Source: Ramlibacter sp.
Lineage (GTDB): Bacteria > Pseudomonadota > Gammaproteobacteria > Burkholderiales > Burkholderiaceae_C
Assembly: GCA_016713005.1 (NCBI GenBank)
Contig: JADJPY010000001.1
Location: forward strand, 1-64,000
DNA: 64,000 nt
Reading direction: 5' to 3'
The notes beneath the pieces were generated by a model, which saw only the letters and a list, made by a program, of their open reading frames with translations, had not been told where the DNA came from and searched no databases. Shown here in pieces: positions 56,459-64,000 of the stretch. Each line of letters begins with the position of its first letter. Positions within the stretch are counted from its first letter, which is position 1. The position numbers and the translations under genes were made by a program.

Positions 56459-56614
56459 ATGCTTGAAGTGGCCACACCCCTGCTGGCGCTGTCCGCCATC
56501 TTTTTCTACTGCGCCTGGTTTGAACGCCGGCGCGACAACCTGCGCGACGCCAGGCTGCTGGCGGGGGTCGCCGCCGGCGGCATGGCCCTGGGCATGCTCA
56601 GCTCCCTGGGTTGA
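56459..56614 (+). CDS. Small membrane protein, 51 residues
   Basis: ATG 56459 to TGA 56612-56614. Reads MLEVATPLLALSAIFFYCAW, then a basic FERRRDNLRDAR, then a second hydrophobic LLAGVAAGGMALGMLSSLG. Two hydrophobic stretches around a charged loop fit a two-helix inner-membrane hairpin. It lies 8 bp after the zinc-ribbon gene, with GAGG ahead of it. No family recognised. The frame, spacing and amphipathic layout make it a plausible real gene, but its small size leaves doubt. Confidence 0.6.
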   Translation: MLEVATPLLALSAIFFYCAWFERRRDNLRDARLLAGVAAGGMALGMLSSLG

Positions 56615-56709
56615 GGCTGGATGGGTTCAGCCTGGAGACTGTTCGGTCGCGCGCCCGTGCACGCGACAATGGCGACCGAACGTGTCGACCCACCGCCCCA
56701 GGAGCCCCC

Positions 56710-57303
56710 ATGCCCCGCCTGCAACCCCTGCCGCCCGAAACCACCCCCGAGCTGAAAGACCACTTCGACTTTTTTCTGGGCACGCTGGGCTTCACGCCCA
56801 ACAGCGTGCTGACCATGCAGCGCAAGCCGGGGCTGGTCAAGGCATTTGCCCAGCTCAATGCGGCGGTGATGGACCCGGCCGGCGAGGTGGACCTGGGCTT
56901 TCGCCGCCTCATCGGGCATGTGGTCAGCAAGGTGTCCGGATGCCTGTATTGCCAGGCGCACACCCTGCTGGGGGCCAGCAACTTCGGCGTCAGCGAGGCC
57001 AAGCTGGCCCACATCTGGTCCTGGTCAACCAGCCCGCTGTACACCCCGCGGGAGCGCCTGGCGCTGGATTTCGCCCTGGCCGCCGCCAGCCAGCCCAACG
57101 CGGTGACCGACGAACAGTTCGCCCGCCTGCGCGAGCACTGGGGCGAGGGCGAGATCGTCGAAATCCTGGGCGTGGTGGCGATGTTCGCGTTCCTCAACCG
57201 CTGGAACGACACCATGGCCACACCCCTGGAGCCCGTGCCCGACGCAGTGGCCAGCCGCGCGCTCGGCGACCAGGGGTGGACGAGCGGCAAGCACGGAAAA
57301 TAA
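56710..57303 (+). CDS. Carboxymuconolactone decarboxylase / AhpD-like protein
   Basis: 197 residues from ATG 56710, preceded by AGGAGC. An all-helical AhpD-like fold with the redox motif 'SGCLYCQAHT' (C78, C81, H84). Such proteins act as peroxidase-linked reductases or, in the alkyl hydroperoxidase group, as detoxification enzymes. True decarboxylase activity is unlikely because the family name is historical. An open frame extends upstream to 56611 but lacks a ribosome site. It is co-directional with, but probably separate from, the TetR operon 67 bp downstream. Confidence 0.9.
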   Translation: MPRLQPLPPETTPELKDHFDFFLGTLGFTPNSVLTMQRKPGLVKAFAQLNAAVMDPAGEVDLGFRRLIGHVVSKVSGCLYCQAHTLLGASNFGVSEAKLAHIWSWSTSPLYTPRERLALDFALAAASQPNAVTDEQFARLREHWGEGEIVEILGVVAMFAFLNRWNDTMATPLEPVPDAVASRALGDQGWTSGKHGK

Positions 57304-57335
57304 TTGCCAAAAAGTCCCTCGAGCCCCTGCGGATA

Positions 57336-57364
57336 TTGACACTAGACCGACTGGTCTATAGAAT
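57336..57364 (+). promoter_or_regulatory. Promoter with embedded palindromic operator for the TetR operon
   Basis: Consensus -35 TTGACA (57336-57341), 17-bp spacer, -10 TAGAAT (57359-57364). The spacer holds the perfect palindrome TAGACC-GACT-GGTCTA (57343-57358), a typical TetR-family operator. Binding there would block RNA polymerase. The ATG at 57371 sits about where transcription should start, so the mRNA is probably leaderless. Confidence 0.85.
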
Positions 57365-57370
57365 TGCCGC

Positions 57371-58003
57371 ATGGCCGACACAACCACGCCCGCCGCAGCT
57401 CCCGCCGCTGGCCCAGCGCCCGGCACTCGCGATCGCCTGATCGCCGCCATGCTGGGCGCGCTGCAACGCCGCGGCCTGCATGGCGTGGGCCTCAACGAAC
57501 TGCTGGCCACGGCCCACGCGCCCAAGGGCGTGCTGTACCACCACTTCCCCGGCGGCAAGGCCGAGCTGGCCGTGGCCGCGGTGGAGAGCGCGGTCGCCCA
57601 CATGAACGGCTCGCTCGAACGCCTGCTGCAGCGCAACGCCCACCCGGTGGATGCGCTGGCCGCCTGGATGGCGTCGGCGCAGAAATTCCTCTCGGCCAGT
57701 GGTTTCGAGCAGGGCTGCCCGCTGGCCACGATCGCACTCGAATCCACGCCAGAGGACGAAGCCATCCGGGCCGCCCTGGCCCGCGGCTTTGCCGGCATCC
57801 GCGAACGCGTGGCGCAGGCGCTGGCCGCGTCCGGTCTGCCTGATGCGCAGGCCCGCAACCTGGCGGCACTCATCGTCTCGGCCTACGAGGGTGCGCTGCT
57901 GCAGGCTCGCGTGGCCGGGCAGGTGGACGCCATGCGCGAGACCTGCGACGCACTGCTTGAGCTGGTGCGCCTGCAGATCTCAGCCGCAGCGCCGCGTGCC
58001 TGA
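57371..58003 (+). CDS. TetR/AcrR family transcriptional regulator
   Basis: 210 residues. The N-terminal helix-turn-helix (about 20-65) has 'RDRLIAAMLGALQRRGLHGVGLNELLATAHAPKGVLYHHFPGGKAELA', the canonical TetR layout. The C-terminal ligand domain has 'FEQGCPLATIALE' and belongs to the YxaF/LmrA-like group by this segment. It most likely represses its own operon through the palindrome 13 bases ahead. The N-terminal ~18 residues are Ala/Pro-rich. The following hydrolase and nitroreductase are probable targets. Confidence 0.94.
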   Translation: MADTTTPAAAPAAGPAPGTRDRLIAAMLGALQRRGLHGVGLNELLATAHAPKGVLYHHFPGGKAELAVAAVESAVAHMNGSLERLLQRNAHPVDALAAWMASAQKFLSASGFEQGCPLATIALESTPEDEAIRAALARGFAGIRERVAQALAASGLPDAQARNLAALIVSAYEGALLQARVAGQVDAMRETCDALLELVRLQISAAAPRA

Positions 58004-58061
58004 GCCGCCTCGACGCCGCCAGGCCACAGCTTTCAACCCCACATCGACTCGGGAGTTCACC

Positions 58062-59036
58062 ATGACCACCAACGCATCCGCGCCCCCCCGGGCCACCGGG
58101 CCCGAAACCGGTGCCGCCGTCCCCGCAGGCATCGAGCCCGAGCAATTGCGCCTGCTGGCCGCCGACGGCTACCCGCTTGCCGCGTTGCGCTACACCGCGC
58201 GTGGCCCCGTGCGCGGCCACCTTGTGATGGCCGGCGCCACCGGTGTGCCGCAGCGCTTTTACCGCCCGTTTGCCGAGTTCGCCGCCGCGCAGGGCTACAC
58301 CACGCTCACGCTGGACTACCGCGGCATCGGCTTGTCCAAACCCAGGACGCTCAAGGGCTTTCGCATGGCCTACCTTGACTGGGCGCACCTGGACCTGACC
58401 GCCGCGGTGGACCAGATGGCCAGCGACGACGTGCCGCTGTTCATGGTGGGCCATTCGTTTGGCGGCCACGCGTTCGGCCTGCTGCCCAACCACGACCGCG
58501 TGGCCCGCTTCTACACCTTCGCCACCGGCGCCGGCTGGCACGGCTGGATGCCGCCGCTTGAGCGCGTGCGCGTGCTCCTCATGTGGCGCGTGATCGGCCC
58601 GCTGATCACACGCTGGAAAGGCTACCTTGCCTGGAGCAAGCTGGGCATGGGCGAAGACCTGCCGCTCAACGTCTACCGCGACTGGAAGCACTGGTGCCGT
58701 TTTCCGCGCTACTTCTTCGACGACCCCGAAATGGGCGCCGAAGTCTCGCGCCGCTTTGACCTCGTGCGCACGCCCATCGTGGCCGCCAATGCGCTGGACG
58801 ACCTGTGGGCGCCGCCCGCGTCGCGCGACGCCTTCATGGCCGGCTACCGCAACGCTCCGCTGCAGCAGATCGACATTGATCCGCGCGCCAGCGGCCTGGG
58901 GCCCATCGGGCACATGGGCTACTTCCGCCGCAAGTCGCAGCCCTTGTGGCAGGAGGCGCTGGCCTGGTTCCAGCAGCATCCGCAGCCCGCAGGCGTGCAT
59001 CTGCACGCCGCGCTGGTGGCCGCCCATGGGGGCTGA
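58062..59036 (+). CDS. Alpha/beta hydrolase (serine hydrolase)
   Basis: 324 residues from ATG 58062 with GGGAG ahead. The nucleophile elbow GHSFGG follows 'DVPLFMV', a later Asp lies in 'ANALDDLWAPP', and a His in 'GPIGHMGYF' completes the likely triad. It resembles the predicted alpha/beta hydrolases of the COG4757 type. The substrate is unknown. It lies 58 bp after the TetR gene and overlaps the nitroreductase by 11 bases, so it is co-translated with it. The first ~25 residues are low complexity. Confidence 0.88.
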   Translation: MTTNASAPPRATGPETGAAVPAGIEPEQLRLLAADGYPLAALRYTARGPVRGHLVMAGATGVPQRFYRPFAEFAAAQGYTTLTLDYRGIGLSKPRTLKGFRMAYLDWAHLDLTAAVDQMASDDVPLFMVGHSFGGHAFGLLPNHDRVARFYTFATGAGWHGWMPPLERVRVLLMWRVIGPLITRWKGYLAWSKLGMGEDLPLNVYRDWKHWCRFPRYFFDDPEMGAEVSRRFDLVRTPIVAANALDDLWAPPASRDAFMAGYRNAPLQQIDIDPRASGLGPIGHMGYFRRKSQPLWQEALAWFQQHPQPAGVHLHAALVAAHGG

Positions 59037-59778
59037 AGCGCCTCACCCGACTGAGGCGGCGCACATGCTGGGTGAGCTGCTGCGCAGCCGCCGCAGCGTG
59101 CGCGATTTTTTGCCGCGCCCCATTGCGCCGGAGTTGCTGCAGGCCGTGCTGGCCGACGCCAACACCGCGCCCAGCTGGTCCAACACGCAGCCCTGGCGCG
59201 TGGCGGTGGCCTCCGGCGCCGTGCGCGACCAGCTCCAGTCTGCGCTGTGCGAGCGCTACGACACCGCCACCCGCGCGCAGCGCGGCGGATGGCTCGGCAA
59301 GCTCAGGCTGCTGGTCACGCCCGGCGCCATGCCCGACGGCGATTTCAAGACCAACCTGGCGTATCCGCAAGACCTGCAGCCGCGCCGCCGCGACACCGGC
59401 CACGGCCTGTACGCCCTGCTGGGCATCGCCCGCAACGACCACGCCGCGCGCGAACAGCAGATGCGGCGCAATTTCGAGTTCTTTGGCGCGCCCACCGTGC
59501 TGTTCGTCTTTGTGCATGCGGGGCTGCGCGAGTTCTCGGTGCTGGACGCCGGCATCTGGCTGCAGTCGCTGATGCTCAGCGCCCAGGCCCATGGCCTGGC
59601 CACCTGTGCGCAGGGCGCGCTGGCCACCTGGGCCGGCCCTGTGCGCGCCGCGTTTGACGTGCCCCCGCACTACAAGCTGATCTGCGGCGTGTCCATCGGC
59701 TATGCCTCGGAGCACCCCGTCAACCGCTTCAATCCGGGGCGTGCACCGCTGCCCGTCCAGCAGGTTTTTGCAAGGTAA
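59026..59778 (+). CDS. Nitroreductase family protein
   Basis: 250 residues of the FMN-dependent nitroreductase fold. It starts MGAEAPHPTEAAHMLGELLRSRRSVRDF, with the FMN-phosphate Arg-Ser-Arg-Arg pattern, then 'ANTAPSWSNTQPWRV' and the C-terminal 'ICGVSIGYASEHPVNRFNPGR'. Reduces nitro-aromatics or quinones with NAD(P)H by family knowledge. The ATG lies inside the end of the hydrolase gene. Control by the upstream TetR protein suggests inducible response to a xenobiotic. The last codons overlap a dispersed repeat. Confidence 0.92.
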   Translation: MGAEAPHPTEAAHMLGELLRSRRSVRDFLPRPIAPELLQAVLADANTAPSWSNTQPWRVAVASGAVRDQLQSALCERYDTATRAQRGGWLGKLRLLVTPGAMPDGDFKTNLAYPQDLQPRRRDTGHGLYALLGIARNDHAAREQQMRRNFEFFGAPTVLFVFVHAGLREFSVLDAGIWLQSLMLSAQAHGLATCAQGALATWAGPVRAAFDVPPHYKLICGVSIGYASEHPVNRFNPGRAPLPVQQVFAR

Positions 59779-59830
59779 ATCCGGCTGCAAGCCGCATGCA
59801 GGCTCGCTGACCCACTACAAAAACAATAGC
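59764..59830 (-). repeat. Dispersed ~66-bp repeat, copy at the end of the nitroreductase gene
   Basis: The minus strand reads GCTATTGTTTTTGTAGTGGG, then TCAGCGAGCCTGCATGCGGC, TTGCAGCCGGATTTACC and TTGCAAAAA. It matches the 48060 copy over its whole length, including GATTTACC, and includes the nitroreductase stop codon. Confidence 0.85.
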
Positions 59831-59844
59831 GGAATGGGCAAGAG

Positions 59845-60267
59845 CTAGCGCGCCCGCAGCCCCTGCACCAGCGCGCCCAGCGCGATGCCCGCCAGCGCCC
59901 ACAGCAGCGCCCAGTTGCCCGTGCCCAAGGCTGCGATGGCCGGGCCGGGGCAGACGCCGCACAGGCCCCAGCCCACGCCGAAGATCGCCGAACCCACCGC
60001 GGTGTCGCGGCTCAAGGGCCGTGCTTGCGACTCGAATCCGCCGCCCAGCAGGGGCTGGGTCAGCAGGCGCGGCGCCAGCCGGTAGGCCACCAGCGTCACC
60101 ACCACCGCGCCGCCCATCACGAGCATCAGGCCCCAGTCCTTGAACAACAGGAAGCTCAGCACCACTTCGGGCCGCACCATGGTGGACAGCGCCAGGCCGA
60201 ATCCGAAAAGCGCGCCCGCCGCAAGCGTGGCGAGCCATTTCGCCGGGGTCATGGATGCCGCGCTCAT
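59845..60267 (-). CDS. YeeE/YedE-type sulfur transporter subunit (C-terminal half, DUF6691)
   Basis: 140 residues, very hydrophobic with about four helices. It has the conserved Cys motif 'GLCGVCPGPAIAALG', which in full-length YeeE lies on the thiosulfate path. It starts at ATG 60267 within the stop of the previous gene (ATGA). Together the two genes make a split version of the ~350-residue YeeE/YedE transporter, so the proteins should assemble as a heteromer. The substrate is likely thiosulfate or another reduced sulfur compound, by family knowledge. Confidence 0.9.
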   Translation of the reverse strand: MSAASMTPAKWLATLAAGALFGFGLALSTMVRPEVVLSFLLFKDWGLMLVMGGAVVVTLVAYRLAPRLLTQPLLGGGFESQARPLSRDTAVGSAIFGVGWGLCGVCPGPAIAALGTGNWALLWALAGIALGALVQGLRAR

Positions 60268-60743
60268 GCCAGCCACCTCGCCACCAGGTTGGCCGTGAGG
60301 AACGCCGTGCCCATGAAGGTCAGCACCGCCAGCAGCGAGGGCCATTGCAGCGAACCCAGCCCGCAGATGCCGTGGCCCGACGTGCAGCCGTTGCCCAGCC
60401 GCGCGCCGTAGCCCACCAGGAAACCACCCACCAGCAGCTGCCACACGGGCACAGCCGTGGATTGCGGCGCGCCGCCGGCCACCGCCAGCCACCACACCAG
60501 GCCGCCCAGCAACACGCCCAGCGCATACACCAGCCGCCAGCCACGCGAACCGGCCAGCCGGGGCTGCTGGAAGAACGGCCGCTGCACCACATACGACCAG
60601 GTCGACGAGAACACGGTGCTCATGCCACCGACCTTGCCGGTGGTGAAGAACAGCAGCGCCACGCCGGCGCCAAGCAAAGCCCCGCCCAGCAGGTAGTGCT
60701 GCCAGCCCAGGGGAAACAAGGTGGAGATGAGAGAAGAGTCCAT
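60264..60743 (-). CDS. YeeE/YedE-type sulfur transporter subunit (N-terminal half)
   Basis: 159 residues from ATG 60743 (MDSSLISTLFPLGWQHYLLGG), with four hydrophobic helices. It contains 'FTTGKVGGMSTVF' and the hallmark 'GNGCTSGHGICGL', which matches the cysteine motif of the thiosulfate importer. Partner of the following gene, with which it overlaps by four bases. The frame is open upstream, but that part overlaps the next gene and is not hydrophobic. Confidence 0.9.
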   Translation of the reverse strand: MDSSLISTLFPLGWQHYLLGGALLGAGVALLFFTTGKVGGMSTVFSSTWSYVVQRPFFQQPRLAGSRGWRLVYALGVLLGGLVWWLAVAGGAPQSTAVPVWQLLVGGFLVGYGARLGNGCTSGHGICGLGSLQWPSLLAVLTFMGTAFLTANLVARWLA

Positions 60744-60792
60744 GGGCGGAATTATCCCGTGCCTGCCTGATCTGCGCAGGTGGACGGCCGAC

Positions 60793-61710
60793 CTACCGGA
60801 CCAGTGCCAGGCGCCACCAGCTGCCATCGTCCAGCCAGGCGCAAGCGCCGCCGGGCAACGGCGTCAAGCGCTGCAACCGGGCAGGCAGGGGATGCAGGTC
60901 TCCCAGCTCCCGCCACTGTCCCGGCGATTCCCAGCGCAAAGCGTGCATCGAGCGCAGCGACATGTCGGGCACCAGGATGGTGGGTCGAAGGCCGGGCAGG
61001 TGCACCACGGCGGCCAGTTGCTGCTCGATCTGGCCCATGCGGTGGTTGGACACGTCCATTGCCGTGGCGTAGGGCTCGAGCCGAGGGGGACGCAGGTGAT
61101 GCAAGGTGAGCACGCCACCGATATGCGGTGTGGTCACGCTGGCGACGTCCAGGCGGCCATCGCCGTCAAAGTCGGCCACGCCGACCGGGTTGAGCCAGCG
61201 GAATGTGGAGCCGGTGTATGGGCCGCGGGCAAGCTCCACCAGTGCGGGGGTGGGGTGAACCCGCACCTGCAACACCACCAGCGCGGAGCCCTGCACAGCG
61301 TCCGACTCCACAAGCAGGATCTCGTCGCGGCCGTCGGCGTCCAGGTCCACCAGACGGGGGATCCGGTCTTCGAACACCCGATGCAGAGGCAGGACATACG
61401 CCAGTTCCATCAGCCCGTCTTGCGTGCGCACCAGAGCGTGCAGGCTGCCCGCGTGCTCGCGGGACCCAAGCGCCCCGTGCGGATACCGAAGCGTTGCGCT
61501 TCCCAGCCACGCCAGCGCCACGTTGCGTTGTCCGGACACCACCTGGCTGCCGGGCAGGTGCTTGTGGGCCGCGGCAGGGACTGGTTGCGCGACCGGCGGG
61601 GACGCGCCGCAGTGTGCGGTCGCCTTTTCGGCCTTCAGATCCATCGCATGGGCGGGCGCGTTGAGTCCCGCCAACAACAAGGCCGCGGCGAGCAATTGAC
61701 GTGGTTGCAT
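60793..61710 (-). CDS. Exported FG-GAP/VCBS-repeat protein
   Basis: 305 residues from ATG 61710. A signal peptide is visible (MQPRQLLAAALLLAGLNAPAHA). Two calcium-binding-like FG-GAP loops are 'DLDADGRDEILLV' and 'DFDGDGRLDVASV', and the rest looks like a beta-propeller ('HALVRTQDGL ... HALRWESPGQW'). Function unknown; such proteins are often periplasmic or surface-bound. It lies 49 bp upstream of the sulfur-transporter pair on the same strand, but no functional link is evident. The reading frame is open far upstream and antisense to the EamA gene, which I regard as chance. Confidence 0.82.
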   Translation of the reverse strand: MQPRQLLAAALLLAGLNAPAHAMDLKAEKATAHCGASPPVAQPVPAAAHKHLPGSQVVSGQRNVALAWLGSATLRYPHGALGSREHAGSLHALVRTQDGLMELAYVLPLHRVFEDRIPRLVDLDADGRDEILLVESDAVQGSALVVLQVRVHPTPALVELARGPYTGSTFRWLNPVGVADFDGDGRLDVASVTTPHIGGVLTLHHLRPPRLEPYATAMDVSNHRMGQIEQQLAAVVHLPGLRPTILVPDMSLRSMHALRWESPGQWRELGDLHPLPARLQRLTPLPGGACAWLDDGSWWRLALVR

Positions 61711-61795
61711 CAGGGTAGGTCGCAACTCGAAGCCCTTCCTTACGGCCAGGCCGAACTGAAACCGGGCAGGGTTTGCCGGCGGATGGGGCTGGCCG

Positions 61796-62731
61796 TCACG
61801 AAAACACCAGCGCCGCCACGCCCACCAGCACCAGCAGCAGACCCGCCTGCTCGGCTGGGGCCAGCTTTTCGCGCAGCAGGCGGTGCGACACCAGGTAGCT
61901 GAACACCACCTCCACCATGCCCAGCGTGCGCACATTGGCCGCCGAGGTGAGCGCGAACGCGGTGAACCAGCCGATCGAGGCCGCCGCCCCGGCCGCCCCG
62001 GCCAGCACCGACACCCGCCAGGCGGTGGCCATGGCGCGCAGTGCAGGGCGTGAGCGCCAGGCCAGCCAGCCGCCCAGCAGCAGCGTCTGGATGGTTTGCG
62101 CCCACAACACCCCCCAGCCGCCCGCCAGCCAGGGCGACACACCCGGAAGCTGCAGCGCCGCGCCGCGATACCCCACCGCCGAAAGCGCAAAGCCCGCGCC
62201 CGAGGCCAGCCCGTACACCGCCGCCAGCCCGGCCCAGGCGCGCACCCCGCCCGCGGGCGCCGCATCCGCCTTGCGCGGCCACGACAGCAGCACCACGCCG
62301 GCCGTGGCCAAGGCAATGGCCAGCAGCGTCACCCAGCCGGGCAGCTCGTGCAAGAAGAGGGTGGCAAACACGGCCACCTGGAGCGCGTCCGTCTTGGAGT
62401 ACGCCACGCCCACCACAAAGTTGCGCTGCTTCATCGCCAGCAGCAAAAAGGCCGTGGCCGCCAGCTGGCTCACGGCGCCCAGCAGCAGCCAGCCAAAGTA
62501 GCCCGCATGAAAGCCCGGTACCGCTGCCGCCGTGCCAGGCAGCGCGTGCAGCAGCACCACCCAGGCGGCGGCAAACGGCAACCCGTAGAGAAAGCGCGCC
62601 AGCGTGGCGCCAAGCGTGCCTGCCTGCGCCACCAGCGAGCGCTGCGCCGCATTGCGCGCCGTCTGCGCGAGCGCGGCCCACAGCACGATGGGGATCCAGG
62701 CCCAGGTGAACAGGAATACGCTGGACTGCAT
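61796..62731 (-). CDS. EamA/DMT-family transporter
   Basis: 311 residues from ATG 62731 with about ten hydrophobic helices, arranged as two EamA repeats. Parts visible are 'WIPIVLWAALAQTARNAAQRSL', 'LATAGVVLLSW' ending the first repeat, and the terminal 'FSYLVSHRLLREKLAPAEQAGLLLVLVGVAALVF' of the second. An inner-membrane exporter or permease of unknown substrate. It is divergent from the ketoacyl-synthase-like gene with 68 bp between starts. Confidence 0.88.
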   Translation of the reverse strand: MQSSVFLFTWAWIPIVLWAALAQTARNAAQRSLVAQAGTLGATLARFLYGLPFAAAWVVLLHALPGTAAAVPGFHAGYFGWLLLGAVSQLAATAFLLLAMKQRNFVVGVAYSKTDALQVAVFATLFLHELPGWVTLLAIALATAGVVLLSWPRKADAAPAGGVRAWAGLAAVYGLASGAGFALSAVGYRGAALQLPGVSPWLAGGWGVLWAQTIQTLLLGGWLAWRSRPALRAMATAWRVSVLAGAAGAAASIGWFTAFALTSAANVRTLGMVEVVFSYLVSHRLLREKLAPAEQAGLLLVLVGVAALVFS

Positions 62732-62799
62732 GGACCACGTTATACCCAAGCCACGTGCCGGCACCGACTGTCCCCGACAATACGCACCTGGACACGAGA

Positions 62800-63558
62800 A
62801 TGGCGATGGATCTGGAATTTTCGATTGACGGCTGGTCTGCGAGTGCGCCTGGGCTGGATTCACGCGAGCAGTGGATCGAGTGGGCCGTCCGACCCGTGCT
62901 GCCATCAGGGACAGATGCGCCGTCCCTGAGCCAGATGCCGCCGCTGATGCGCCGACGCCTGAACCGGCTGGGCCGCTGTGCGGCCCAGGCTGCATATGAA
63001 CTGCACGACTCCCCTGGCGTTCCAGTTGTCCTGGCCTCGCGGTATGGGGATGCGGAGCGGTCGCTGGCGCTCTTGCGGGGTCACGCCTCCGGCGAAGTGA
63101 TGTCACCGACCGATTTCACCCTGTCCGTTCACAACGCCATTGGCGCGCTGTACTCCATCGCCCGCGCTGACACCGCCAGCTACACCAGCATTGCGGGAGG
63201 ACGGGCCAGTGCAGCCTGCGGCATGCTCGAGGCGGCCGGGCTGTTGCGGGACGGGCACGCGGCGGTGCTGCTGGTGTGCTACGACAGCGGACTGCCGCAA
63301 CCCTATGCCGGATTTGAAGACGAACCGGCCGCCTGCTTTGCGTGGGCTGCGCGCGTGGTTCTGTCGCGTCCCGGCCTCGACAGGTTCAGTCTGTCCCACA
63401 GGCATCAGGCCGTACCCGGACCGGTGACCACCGGCGGTTGCCCCGATTTACCGTCCAGCCTACAGGTTCTGCAGTTCCTGCTTGGCGGGGCGAGGGAACT
63501 GCTTCAGGTCAATGGCCGGGAAAACTGGCGCTGGAGCAGGCATGTTTGCCTGGCTTGA
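62800..63558 (+). CDS. Beta-ketoacyl synthase-like chain-length factor
   Basis: 252 residues from ATG 62800 (a second ATG at 62806 is possible). It matches the small ketoacyl-synthase-like family typical of aryl-polyene clusters: 'LRRGHASGEVMSPTDFTLSVHNAIGALYSIARADT' is recognisable in the form 'ALLRGHASGE-x-MSPTDFTLSVHNA', with 'SYTSIAGG-x-ASAACGMLEAAGLL' and 'VLLVCYD' following. It is too short for a full ketosynthase and should pair with one. It overlaps the next gene by 17 bases, so it is the first visible gene of an operon leaving the window on the right. Confidence 0.86.
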   Translation: MAMDLEFSIDGWSASAPGLDSREQWIEWAVRPVLPSGTDAPSLSQMPPLMRRRLNRLGRCAAQAAYELHDSPGVPVVLASRYGDAERSLALLRGHASGEVMSPTDFTLSVHNAIGALYSIARADTASYTSIAGGRASAACGMLEAAGLLRDGHAAVLLVCYDSGLPQPYAGFEDEPAACFAWAARVVLSRPGLDRFSLSHRHQAVPGPVTTGGCPDLPSSLQVLQFLLGGARELLQVNGRENWRWSRHVCLA

Positions 63559-64000
63559 GCGCGCCTGGCGCGTGACAGCCACAGGGATCTGCTTCCTTTG
63601 CTTTGGCGTCGGTGGCGTGATCCTGGGAGTACTGGTGTTTCCGGCGTCCCGGCTGGTTTTCCGCGAAGCTGAACGGCGCAGCGAGTTTGGCAAGAGGATC
63701 ATCCACGGATCCTTTCGTCGGTTCATCCGGCTGATGGCGGCCATGGGCGTGCTGAGCTATGAGTTCCACGGACTGGACCGCCTGACCGGCCGTGGCCTCC
63801 TGATACTGGCCAACCATCCGTCCCTGATTGATGTGGTGTTCCTCATTGCGCATGTTGAAAACGCAGATTGCATTGTCAAAGGGGAGCTGGGGCGCAACCC
63901 CTTCACGCGGGGACCGGTCCGCGCGGCCGGGTATGTATGCAATGACCAGGGGGGAGACATGCTGGATGATTGCGTCCGATCACTCCGTCGAGGCAATAAC
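63542..64000 (+). CDS. Lysophospholipid acyltransferase (PlsC-like), 3' partial
   Basis: Runs off the window end with 153 codons visible. It starts at ATG 63542 inside the previous gene. An N-terminal membrane segment is present (about 12-33), then the acyltransferase motif NHPSLID with His92 and Asp97 (HX4D), and 'FTRGPVRAAGYVCNDQGGDMLDDC' as the next block. In aryl-polyene clusters this position is held by the acyltransferase that attaches the polyene to a lipid. That assignment rests on gene order. Confidence 0.85.
   Translation, partial: MFAWLERAWRVTATGICFLCFGVGGVILGVLVFPASRLVFREAERRSEFGKRIIHGSFRRFIRLMAAMGVLSYEFHGLDRLTGRGLLILANHPSLIDVVFLIAHVENADCIVKGELGRNPFTRGPVRAAGYVCNDQGGDMLDDCVRSLRRGNN

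Noticed and set aside
60793..62316. A 507-residue version of the FG-GAP protein
   Set aside because: The first 200 codons are antisense to or overlap the EamA gene and are Arg/Trp/Cys-rich. A clear signal peptide begins at 61710.

Overview
The window is high-GC DNA from a betaproteobacterium, most probably Burkholderiales and Comamonadaceae-like. The evidence for this is the gene content (MetZ, type-2 ArgG, YajQ, cvpA-purF, fbp beside pepN), the tRNA Ala-Glu-Asp cluster, and two families of short intergenic repeats of a kind I associate with that family. Species cannot be read from the sequence.

Bases 1-27224 are the 3' part of one enormous gene for a secreted beta-strand repeat protein of the filamentous-haemagglutinin type. 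About 9,070 residues lie inside the window and the 5' end lies outside it. The protein is modular: degenerate haemagglutinin-like strands; an array of 207-bp tandem repeats (1888-4100); more degenerate strands; two very long arrays of short Gly/Thr-rich 'N-x-G-V' repeats (10250-13700 and 15000-23350), each followed by a similar 'ICL ... DGFTI ... CxxC' block; and a unique C-terminal tail. Six single-base changes, mostly in G runs, break the frame. An identical type of lesion breaks the normally essential murB gene at 44030, so most are probably sequence errors. After a strong terminator come a SapC-family protein and a 551-residue SAM methyltransferase with a regulatory domain. That architecture resembles the rickettsial enzymes that methylate lysines of the surface protein OmpB. 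Adhesin, SapC and methyltransferase together are the most interesting candidate system here.

Bases 29763-55354 are a dense housekeeping region. A minus-strand operon holds an alpha/beta hydrolase, prfB (with its programmed +1 frameshift intact), a HAD phosphatase, pepN and fbp. It is followed by an acyl-CoA synthetase, an aldo/keto reductase, ybaK, plsY, a retropepsin-like protease, yajQ, a GT2-GT4 glycosyltransferase, murB, argG, ppnP, an ECF sigma/anti-sigma pair, an ArsC-like protein, and folC-SPOR-cvpA-purF-metZ-gltX. The last group runs as one overlapping co-directional series.

Bases 55420-63558 hold a tRNA cluster, a small operon (HPF-like protein, zinc ribbon, 51-residue membrane protein), a carboxymuconolactone-decarboxylase-like protein, and a TetR operon with a perfect operator between -35 and -10. 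They also hold a split YeeE/YedE sulfur transporter, an FG-GAP lipoprotein-like secreted protein and an EamA transporter. The right edge enters what looks like an aryl-polyene-type lipid gene cluster (ketoacyl-synthase chain-length factor, then a lysophospholipid acyltransferase cut by the window end).

No insertion sequence, prophage, CRISPR array or rRNA gene was seen. No stretch over 300 bases lacks a gene.
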